Shown in pieces: positions 42,407 to 49,782 of a stretch of 64,000 bases of DNA. The position numbers were made by a program, and so were the translations under genes. Within the stretch, counting starts at the first letter, position 1, and each line of letters opens with the position of its first letter. A model generated the notes under the pieces. That model was not told where the DNA came from. It ran no database searches and was given only the letters and a program-made list of their open reading frames with translations. The DNA lies in assembly GCA_035762175.1 (NCBI GenBank), contig DASTPP010000048.1, positions 16,311 to 80,310 of the forward strand. Reading direction: 5' to 3'. Source of the DNA: DASTPP01 sp035762175. Its GTDB lineage: Bacteria; Myxococcota_A; Polyangia; Polyangiales; Polyangiaceae.

Positions 42407-44199
42407 ACCGCGCCGCGCCGGACGCGCGCCCCCGCTACCTGCTGCCGGGTGAAGAGAACTTCCAGCGGCTGTTGCGGGCGGCGCTCGAGCTGCAGGCGAA
42501 GGGCGACGAGCTCGAGGCGCTCTGGGACACCGCGGCGCCCCTGCGGGGCAGCGCCCTCGTGGTGGCGGCGGGTGAACTTTGGCTGCTCGGAGAGCTGCGC
42601 AAGCTCCACCAGGGCGGCCGTGACCTGCTTTCGGCCATGGGCGAGAGCAAGAATGATTCGGGCCCCCACCTCGCCAAGCTCGAGGCCAAGCTCGCCGCGG
42701 CCGAGTGGGCCCTGCTCCCCGAGCTGCGCGAGCTGATCGAAGCGAAGGCGAGGCTCCACGCCGAGCTCGTCGGCGCCTACGAGCAGCGCCTCGCCGACTC
42801 GGCCGCGGCGCTCGGCGCGCTGAAGGAGGCGGTCGCCGAGGCGGCCCGGGTGATGGCGCCGCTCGAGAGCGAGGCGAAGCGGCTGCGCGAGCTCGAAGAT
42901 CTGCAGCGCCGCGCCGAGCGCGCGCTGCGCGACAAGCAGTACGGCGACCTGCCGGGGCCCGTCGCCAAGCTCTCGGCCTACCGCGAGAAGGACCACGGCG
43001 ACGCGCTCGCGGGCGTGCGGCAGAAGCAGGCCGACGCGGCCGCGATCTGCCGCCAGGCGGACCTCTTGTTTCTGCGCTCGCCGCGCGACGACCGGGGCCG
43101 CTACGATTACACCGTCCTCTTGCGCACGCCGAGCGAGCCGGGCACGCAGGGCGTGAACGTGCAGGCCTCGACGACGCTCGTCGAGCAAGATAGGCGCGAG
43201 ATTCTCGAGGCGGTCAAGGGCTTCACCGGGCAGCTCCGCGACGCGTTCGCGCGCGACCTCGGCGCCCCGCCCCGCGAGGCGCCCGGGGGCCCCGACGTCG
43301 CGCCGACGCTGCAAGACATCGGCGAGCTGATGTACCGGCTCTTCATGCCCGAAGAGATGCAGCGCTACGTCGACGAGACCCACTGCTCGCTCACGGTCAC
43401 GACGAACGATCTCGAGCTGCCGTGGGAGCTCATGTTCCAGCGCGACGCGGCGAGCGGCGCCGGGCGCGAAGACGGGTTCCTGTGCCTCCGGCGCCCGGTC
43501 GCGCGCCTGCCGATGGGCCACGCCTTCCCCCGGCGCGACCGCGGCCTGCCCGCGCGGCGCGGGCGCCTTCGCTTCTTGCTCATTCATTCCGACCCGCGCG
43601 GCGATCTGCCGGGGGCCGGGCGCGAGATCGCGGCCATCCGCGGCGATTTGACCCGAGATTGGGGCGAGCGCATCGAGGTCAAGGTGCTCGGGGCGGGCGA
43701 GGTCAACGGCCGGCAGATTAACCGCATCTTGCGCGGGGGCGAGTTCGACGTCATTCACTACGCGGGCCACGCGTACGCCGACGACGACCAGGGCGACCTC
43801 GGCGGCCTCTTGCTCGAGGGCGGCGAGGTCTTCTTCGCCCAGAAGGTGCGCCGCCTGCTCGAGGGGCGGCCGCTGGTCTTCCTGAACGCCTGCCAGTCCG
43901 GCGCCCCCGGCGGCGCCCCGGCCGAGGGCGGGCCGGGCGCGTACGCGCGGGCCGAGGGGCTCGCCTCGGCGTTCATCTACGGCGGCGCCGTCGCGTGCAT
44001 CGGCTCGCTCTGGCCGATCTCCGACGCGCCCGCGGCGTCCTTCGCCACCGCCTTCTACCGGCACGTGCTCGAGGGCAACGTCATCGGCGAGGCGATGCGG
44101 CTGGCGCGCTGCGACCTGCGCCGCCAGCACAAAGACGACCCGACCTGGGCGGCGTTCGTGCTCTACGGCAACCCGACCTACCGCCACGCCCTGAGCTGA
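42403..44199 (+). CDS. CHAT-domain cysteine protease with N-terminal coiled-coil region
   Basis: The 598-residue protein has a helical, coiled-coil-like N-terminus (about 25-215) and a C-terminal CHAT protease domain from about residue 300. Conserved features are LELPWELMFQRD (337-348), the His loop IHYAGHAYAD (His456) and the Cys loop LVFLNACQSGAPGG (Cys497), with SLWPISDAPAASFATAFY and WAAFVLYGNPTYR near the end. CHAT proteases cleave specific protein targets in bacterial immunity and self-destruction circuits, for example the Csx29/TPR-CHAT type. The GTG at 42403 overlaps the upstream gene and has GGAGG before it. Target and activator are unknown. Confidence 0.88.
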   Translation: MNRAAPDARPRYLLPGEENFQRLLRAALELQAKGDELEALWDTAAPLRGSALVVAAGELWLLGELRKLHQGGRDLLSAMGESKNDSGPHLAKLEAKLAAAEWALLPELRELIEAKARLHAELVGAYEQRLADSAAALGALKEAVAEAARVMAPLESEAKRLRELEDLQRRAERALRDKQYGDLPGPVAKLSAYREKDHGDALAGVRQKQADAAAICRQADLLFLRSPRDDRGRYDYTVLLRTPSEPGTQGVNVQASTTLVEQDRREILEAVKGFTGQLRDAFARDLGAPPREAPGGPDVAPTLQDIGELMYRLFMPEEMQRYVDETHCSLTVTTNDLELPWELMFQRDAASGAGREDGFLCLRRPVARLPMGHAFPRRDRGLPARRGRLRFLLIHSDPRGDLPGAGREIAAIRGDLTRDWGERIEVKVLGAGEVNGRQINRILRGGEFDVIHYAGHAYADDDQGDLGGLLLEGGEVFFAQKVRRLLEGRPLVFLNACQSGAPGGAPAEGGPGAYARAEGLASAFIYGGAVACIGSLWPISDAPAASFATAFYRHVLEGNVIGEAMRLARCDLRRQHKDDPTWAAFVLYGNPTYRHALS

Positions 44200-44208
44200 A
44201 GGCCGCGC

Positions 44209-44230
44209 GCGGACGATTTCTGTCGTCCGC
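44209..44230 (+). terminator. Hairpin after the CHAT protease gene
   Basis: An 8-bp stem (44209-44216 with 44223-44230) with a 6-nt loop begins 10 bp after the stop codon. No T-run follows, so it may only slow or partly end transcription within the island. A 207-bp gap separates the CHAT pair from the next gene. Confidence 0.4.
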
Positions 44231-44406
44231 CGCCGCACCCGGGCGTCTCACCGTTCGGACGCGTCACGGCGCACGCGGCCCGCGAGCTTCGGGCCGCCTT
44301 GCCACCGCAAGAGCCTCACGAAGGCGCCGACCGGCACGAACTTCACGCGCGCGCCCGGCCCGCACGGCGCGGGCCCGCGCCCCGCCCCCGGGGGTTTCAC
44401 GCCACC

Positions 44407-45570
44407 ATGACCGAGAGCACCGAAGATCAACGCGAGGGCGCGGCCGAAGGCGAGCTCGAGCCCGAAGACACGGGCGACGACGCGGGCCCGACCAAGCCCT
44501 GGGACCCTTCGCAAATTCGCGTCAACACGAAGACGTTCTCGCTGCGGCAGATCGCCGACGAGATCGGCGACGGCACCGTCGACCTCGCGCCCGACTTTCA
44601 GCGCGGCTACGTCTGGAAGGAGCTACAGAAGACCCGGCTCGTCGAGTCGATTCTGCTCGGCATACCCCTGCCGGCCTTCTACTTCAACGCGAGCCGCGAC
44701 AACACCTACCAGGTCATCGACGGGGTGCAGCGGCTCTCGACCGTGCGCGACTACGCCGAGGGCAAGTTCTCGCTCAGCGAGCACCTCGAGTACCTGAAGG
44801 GCGAGCTCAAGGGCAAGGCCTTCGCCCAGCTCGACGCGCCGCTCAAGCGCCGCTTTCACCAGACGCAGATCGTCGTGCACGTCATCGAGGCGACGAGCCC
44901 CTCGCGCCTGAAGTTCGACATCTTCAAGCGCATCAACACCGGCGGCAGCCCGCTCACCTCGCAAGAGATTCGCCACTGTATGGGCCGCAAGCGCTCGCGC
45001 GACGTGCTGCAGCGGCTGACCGCCATGCCCTCGTTCCGCGAGGCGACGCGGCTGAGCCCCGCCGCGACCCGCCGCATGGCCGACCGCGAGCTCGTGCTGC
45101 GCTTCATCGCCTTCCGCCGCCTCTTCGCCGAGGGCCCGGCGGGGCTCGCGCGCTACGCCAAGTTCGACACCCTCGACGGCTTCCTGCTCGACGCGACCGA
45201 GGCCCTCGACGACCCGGCGAAGACCACCGACGCCGACCTCGAGGCGCTCGCCGCCGCCTTCGACCGCGCGATGAAGAACGCCCTCGTCATCTTCGGCAAG
45301 CACGCCTTCCGCAAGTGGCCCCTGCACGCCGCGGGCGTCGGCCACTTCAACCGGCCCCTCTTCGAGAGCTGGTCGGTCGCCCTCGCCGACCTGCCCGAGG
45401 CCGACGCGCGGGCCAAGCAGGACGAAATCAGGAGCGCCACCCGCAAGGAGATGACCCACAACCGGGCCTACCTCGACGCGCTCACCGCGGGCACCGGCAA
45501 GCTCGATCAGGTGCGGCGCCGCTTCGAGACCGCCGACCACGTCGTCCGCACCGCGGCCCCGAAGCCATGA
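44407..45570 (+). CDS. DUF262 domain protein (ParB/GmrS-like NTP-binding fold)
   Basis: The 387-residue protein has the DUF262 core: LAPDFQRGYVWKELQKTRLV (60-79), the motif VIDGVQRLSTV (103-113) and FKRINTGGSPLTSQEIRHC (173-191). DUF262 occurs in modification-dependent restriction enzymes (GmrSD) and in SspE and BrxU, where it senses DNA or hydrolyses nucleotides. No HNH (DUF1524) nuclease domain is visible after it, so it may rely on a partner for cleavage. The N-terminal 30 residues are acidic and probably disordered. Its stop overlaps the DUF3696 gene as ATGA, so the two are coupled. Confidence 0.88.
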   Translation: MTESTEDQREGAAEGELEPEDTGDDAGPTKPWDPSQIRVNTKTFSLRQIADEIGDGTVDLAPDFQRGYVWKELQKTRLVESILLGIPLPAFYFNASRDNTYQVIDGVQRLSTVRDYAEGKFSLSEHLEYLKGELKGKAFAQLDAPLKRRFHQTQIVVHVIEATSPSRLKFDIFKRINTGGSPLTSQEIRHCMGRKRSRDVLQRLTAMPSFREATRLSPAATRRMADRELVLRFIAFRRLFAEGPAGLARYAKFDTLDGFLLDATEALDDPAKTTDADLEALAAAFDRAMKNALVIFGKHAFRKWPLHAAGVGHFNRPLFESWSVALADLPEADARAKQDEIRSATRKEMTHNRAYLDALTAGTGKLDQVRRRFETADHVVRTAAPKP

Positions 45571-46700
45571 TCTCTACCTTCCGCATCGAGCGCTTCAAGC
45601 GCTACCTCAAGAAGGAGCTGCCGCTGCGCGAGCTCACCGTGCTCGCCGGCGCCAACAGCGCGGGCAAGAGCGCGCTCCTGCAGTGCCTGCTGCTGTTCCG
45701 GCAGGCGAGCGTGGCGGGGGGGCGCTCCGACTGGGTCGAGCTCAACGGCCCCTTCGGCCTCTCGCTGGGCGAAGCGCGCGACGTGGTGCACGCCGAGGCC
45801 GACCTGGAGCGCGAGGGCGTGGCGCTGGCCGTCATCGACGCCAAGGGCACGCGCTACGGCATCACGTTCCGCGCGGCCCGCGACCCGCGCAGCCGCCGGC
45901 TCATCATCGAGTCGCAGCCCGGCCGCTTCCCGCAGTCGCTCGCCGGCAACCAGCGCAGCTTCGTCTACCTCGGCGCCGACCGCCTGGGCCCGCGCGACGT
46001 GTTCGAGGCCGTCTCGCTCGACCACGACGATCTGAACGTCGGGCCGCGCGGCGAGGCCGTGGCGCAGGTGCTCTCGCAGCTCGACTCGAGCGTCGTGCGC
46101 GAGGCCCTCGTGCACCCCGAGACCGAGGCGCGGGGCGCGCGGCAGACCCTGCCGGCGCAGGCCGAGCTCTGGCTGTCCGACATCGTCGCGCCGATGCGGC
46201 TCGACGCCCGCTGGATCGACGGCACCAACGTCATCACGCTGCGCTTCCGCCGGCCCGGCTTCCGCAGCGAGTGGGAGCGCCCCTCGAACGTCGGCTTCGG
46301 CGTCAGCTACGCCCTGCCCATCATCGTCGGCGGCCTGTCGGTCGGCCAGGGCGGCATGCTGCTCGTCGAGAACCCCGAGGCGCACCTGCACCCGCGCGGC
46401 CAGAGCAACATCGGCGCCTTCCTCGCGCGCGTCGCGGCGAGCGGCGTGCAGGTGGTCCTCGAGACGCACAGCGACCACGTCTTGAACGGCATCCGGCGCG
46501 CCGTCGCCGCCGAGTGCGTGCTCGGGCCGGGCCAGGCCGTGCTGCACTTCTTCGACGCCGAGGGCGACGGCGGCGAGCCGACGATCGAGCGCGTCGAGAT
46601 CCGGCCCGACGGCGAGCTGTCGGCCCGGCCGGAGCGCTTCTTCGAACACGAGCCGGGCGGCCTCGGCGCGCCCGCCCGCGCCCGCGAGGGCCGCTCGTGA
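45567..46700 (+). CDS. DUF3696-type AAA ATPase (SMC/OLD-like)
   Basis: The 377-residue ATPase has Walker A GANSAGKS (28-35), the signature-like NVGFGVSYALPIIVGGLSVG (241-260), Walker B MLLVENPEAHLHP (264-276) and the H-loop ETHSDHVLNGIRRAV (299-313). These define an ABC-type head as in RecF, OLD and DUF3696 proteins. There is no long coiled coil. Such ATPases act as DNA- or damage-sensing motors or regulators in defence modules. The ATG overlaps the DUF262 stop as ATGA, a strong hint that both act in one complex. The end is followed by a 92-bp gap. Confidence 0.9.
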   Translation: MISTFRIERFKRYLKKELPLRELTVLAGANSAGKSALLQCLLLFRQASVAGGRSDWVELNGPFGLSLGEARDVVHAEADLEREGVALAVIDAKGTRYGITFRAARDPRSRRLIIESQPGRFPQSLAGNQRSFVYLGADRLGPRDVFEAVSLDHDDLNVGPRGEAVAQVLSQLDSSVVREALVHPETEARGARQTLPAQAELWLSDIVAPMRLDARWIDGTNVITLRFRRPGFRSEWERPSNVGFGVSYALPIIVGGLSVGQGGMLLVENPEAHLHPRGQSNIGAFLARVAASGVQVVLETHSDHVLNGIRRAVAAECVLGPGQAVLHFFDAEGDGGEPTIERVEIRPDGELSARPERFFEHEPGGLGAPARAREGRS

Positions 46701-46792
46701 TCGCCCGAGTCGCCCCGAGGTCGGCGGCGAAGCGGCCCCCCGGCGCCGCGAGTTGCGACCTCCGTTTTGGCCTTCCACCCGAGGGGTTTAGC

Positions 46793-47845
46793 GTGAGCGC
46801 ACCCGACACGAGAGAGCTCGAACAAGTGCTCGTCAACACCGTCCGCCAGCTCGGCGAGGTCGCCGCCGGCGCCCTTCAGGCGAAGCTGCCCAAGCCCTTC
46901 CAGCGGCCGACGCACGAGCTCCTCGAGGCGCTCGGCCGGCTCGCCGACCGAGGAGAGATCTTCCGCCACCCCGCGGCGAAGACGAAGTTTCTCGCCTTCG
47001 ACGCGCGCGCCGAGGTGCGCACGCTCCTCGTCGGGTCGCTCGGCCCGAAGGCGCTGACCGAGGCCGAGCTGAAGAAGCAGATCGCCAAGAAGGGCGCCGC
47101 CCTCGGGCTCGGCCGGGCGGGCGGGCCGCTCGTCGCCCAGGCCCTGCGCGCGCTCGTGCGCGAGGGCATCGCCTTCGTGCACCGCCGCCCCCCGCCCCCC
47201 GGCGCCCCGACCCGCCCGCCGCCGAAGACGCTGCGCTACGCGAGCGAGCCGCAAGGGCCGCTCGACCTTCGCCCCTACGTCCGCCCCGCCGCGCGCGAGC
47301 TGCGGGCGCTGGCGAAGCGCCTCGCCTCCTTCGGCGCGACGCCGGACGCGGCGCTGCGGGCGCTGGCAGCCGAGATGGGCGTCGCCCTGCCGCCGGCGCC
47401 CACCCCTACCGTCGCCAAGGCGGTGCGTCTCGACGCGGACGTGCAGCCCGTTGTCGTCGTGCGCCCGGTGGCACAACCGAACGGGCACGGCACCAACGGA
47501 GGGGGCAACGGGGTCGGCTCGAACGGCGACGGCGTGCAGAAGGGCGGCGATCGGCCGGTCGAGGCGCCGCAGGGCGATCGCGACACCCGGCTGCTGCGGG
47601 CGCTCGACGAGGTCGCGGCCCGAGAGCCCGTCGGCTCGTTGCTTCTGGTCGAGCGGGTGCGCGCGCGCGCGGGGCTCGACAAAGAAGAGTTCGATCGGGC
47701 GGCCCTCGACCTGGCGAAGGCCGAGCGGGTGGTGCTTCATTATCACGACTACCCGACCTCGCTCCCGCCCGAAGAGCTCGCGCAGCTGGTCGACGACGGG
47801 GCCGGCACCTACTACATCGGCATCGCGCGGCGGAGGGGGGCATGA
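46793..47845 (+). CDS. Predicted winged-helix-repeat protein of unknown function
   Basis: The 350-residue protein is not recognised as a family. Its predicted helical content suggests two winged-helix-like units at the N-terminus (about 8-70 and 72-131: PTHELLEALGRLADRGEIFR; GPLVAQALRALVREGIAFVH) and one at the C-terminus (about 265-348). Between them is a flexible NG-rich linker (about 200-262). Such layout fits a DNA-binding or complex-bridging subunit. GAGGGG lies just upstream of the GTG at 46793, which was chosen over a GTG at 46697 overlapping the ATPase gene. Its stop overlaps the AAA ATPase gene by four bases. The winged-helix call rests on pattern only. Confidence 0.65.
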   Translation: MSAPDTRELEQVLVNTVRQLGEVAAGALQAKLPKPFQRPTHELLEALGRLADRGEIFRHPAAKTKFLAFDARAEVRTLLVGSLGPKALTEAELKKQIAKKGAALGLGRAGGPLVAQALRALVREGIAFVHRRPPPPGAPTRPPPKTLRYASEPQGPLDLRPYVRPAARELRALAKRLASFGATPDAALRALAAEMGVALPPAPTPTVAKAVRLDADVQPVVVVRPVAQPNGHGTNGGGNGVGSNGDGVQKGGDRPVEAPQGDRDTRLLRALDEVAAREPVGSLLLVERVRARAGLDKEEFDRAALDLAKAERVVLHYHDYPTSLPPEELAQLVDDGAGTYYIGIARRRGA

Positions 47846-49782
47846 CGGCGAGGCTCGAAGAGATGCCGAACCCCTTCGTCGATGACGTCGTCACCGACGC
47901 CTGGGCGACCCTGCGCGCGGACGTGCCGTCGATTCACGCCGAGCCGTTTCAACAGTGCCTCGTGGGCCTCGCCAACGTCGAGCGGGGCGCGCGCGATTCG
48001 CTGCTCATTCACGGGCCGGCGGGCGCCGGCAAGACGCACCTGCTCGCGCGCCTGCAGCGGCACCTGCGCGAGACGGCCCCGAAGGCGGCCGACGGGGCCG
48101 TGCGCTGCATCTTCATCGCCGTCAAGCTGCAGGCCAACCCGCACCTGCTCTGGCAGCACCTCCGGCGCCGCTTCGTCAGCGACTTGATGCAGCCGCACGA
48201 GGGCGTCACGCAGCTGCAGCGCCTGGTCGCGCACCAGCTCGCCAGCCCGGCCAGCGGCTCGCCCAAGTCGTGGGTGCGAAACCTGCGGGTCCTCACGCAG
48301 ACCGACGTGGGGGCCGTGCCCGAGTACCTCGAGCAGGTGGCCCGGCGCCTCGACATCAGCCGCGAGGTGCACGTCCTGGTCGAGCACCTCGTCTGCCAGC
48401 GCTTCGTCACCGACGCGCTCGCGGCGCTGCGCGGCGAGAGCCTGCCCGAGGCGTCGCTCGCGCGCCTCGGCCTCTCGCCGGTCGAAGACGAAGACCGCGA
48501 GGGCGCGGCCAGGCGCGTGGTGACCGACCTCTGCCGCCTCGCGGGGGGCACGCTGCCCATCGTCTTCTGCTTCGACCAGATCGAAGCCCTCTCCAACGGA
48601 GAGCAGCAGTTCGACGCGTTCGCCCGCTTCGGCCGCCTCGCCGCCGACCTGTTCGAGGCCGACGAGAACGTGTTCCTCATCTCGTGCATCCAGAGCGCCT
48701 TCCTCAAGGGCCTCGACGAGGCCGTGCGGCGATCCGACCATGATCGCGCGTTCAAGCGGCGGGCGCTGCTCGAGCCCCTGACGCGCGCCGAGGCGCACGA
48801 GCTCGTGCGCAAGCGCCTCGAGCAATCGTCGGACGCGCTCCGCGCCGCGCGCCAGGGGCGCACCGGCAACCCGGTCTACCCTCTCGAGCCCGCCTTCGTC
48901 GACGGGCTCTGCTCGTCGCCCAAGGACGCCCTGCCCCGCAAGGTCCTCGCGCGCTGCGCCGCCCGCTTCGCCGAGCTGCAGACCGGCCGCCCGCCCGAGG
49001 CCCGCCCCGTCGCGGGCGAGCTCGAGCAGGCGTTCGCGGGCCGCCGGCACCAGGCGCTCGCGGCCGGCGTCGCCACCGACGAGGTGCTGCTGCACGGGCT
49101 GCCCGCGCTCTGGTCGGTGCTCGGCCGCAAGCCCGTGGTGACCGAGGCGAAGGGCCCTTCGCTCGCGCTGCCGGTGCGCGACGAGACGGTGGTCGTGCAC
49201 GTCTGCGACGAGGCCAACATGAAGAGCCTCGCGGCGCGCCTGCGGCACGTGTTCGACAACTTCGACCCGCACACCCGGACGTCGGTCGTGCGCGCCCCCG
49301 ACAACCCCATCACGCGCGCGGCGAAGAAGGCGCGCGGCTACCTCGACCAATTCGAGAAGAAGGGCGGCCGCTTCGTCCGGCCCAAGGCCGAGGCGCTCGC
49401 CGCGCTCGAGGCGCTGCGCTCGCTGCTCGCCGACGCGCGCTCGGGCGACCTGTCGCACGAGGGCGAGCCCGTGCCCGAGGGGGTCGTCAAGGCCTGGCTC
49501 TCGTCGCACCTCGACGCCGAGCTCGCCGCCTTCGTGGGCCAGCTCGAGGGCGGGGGCGCGGCGCCCGACGCGGCCCTGGCCGCCCTCGTGCGCGACGTCG
49601 AGGCGGCCCTCGCCCCGGGGCTCGTCGTCGAGGTAAGCGCCGTCGCGGGCGAGCTCGGCCGGTCGGTCGAGGACGTGCTCGTCGCCGCCCGCCTCGCGCC
49701 CGAGCGCGTCGGCCTGCTCGAGGGGCCGCCGCCCGTCCTCTTCGTGCGCGTGCCCCCCGAGCGCGCCGGGGGCCGGGCGTGA
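47842..49782 (+). CDS. AAA/STAND-like ATPase
   Basis: The 646-residue protein has Walker A IHGPAGAGKTHLL (56-68) and Walker B LPIVFCFDQIEAL (238-250), followed by a sensor-like FLISCIQSAFL (278-288). This fits an ORC/ExeA/STAND-type ATPase that switches between states on ligand or DNA binding. The region past about residue 400 contains further helical segments, with a short stretch (LPVRDETVVVHVCDEANMKS) that could be another domain. The ATG overlaps the upstream winged-helix gene as ATGA, and its stop overlaps the translocase gene. It probably loads or regulates the FtsK-like translocase. Family name not assigned. Confidence 0.8.
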   Translation: MTARLEEMPNPFVDDVVTDAWATLRADVPSIHAEPFQQCLVGLANVERGARDSLLIHGPAGAGKTHLLARLQRHLRETAPKAADGAVRCIFIAVKLQANPHLLWQHLRRRFVSDLMQPHEGVTQLQRLVAHQLASPASGSPKSWVRNLRVLTQTDVGAVPEYLEQVARRLDISREVHVLVEHLVCQRFVTDALAALRGESLPEASLARLGLSPVEDEDREGAARRVVTDLCRLAGGTLPIVFCFDQIEALSNGEQQFDAFARFGRLAADLFEADENVFLISCIQSAFLKGLDEAVRRSDHDRAFKRRALLEPLTRAEAHELVRKRLEQSSDALRAARQGRTGNPVYPLEPAFVDGLCSSPKDALPRKVLARCAARFAELQTGRPPEARPVAGELEQAFAGRRHQALAAGVATDEVLLHGLPALWSVLGRKPVVTEAKGPSLALPVRDETVVVHVCDEANMKSLAARLRHVFDNFDPHTRTSVVRAPDNPITRAAKKARGYLDQFEKKGGRFVRPKAEALAALEALRSLLADARSGDLSHEGEPVPEGVVKAWLSSHLDAELAAFVGQLEGGGAAPDAALAALVRDVEAALAPGLVVEVSAVAGELGRSVEDVLVAARLAPERVGLLEGPPPVLFVRVPPERAGGRA

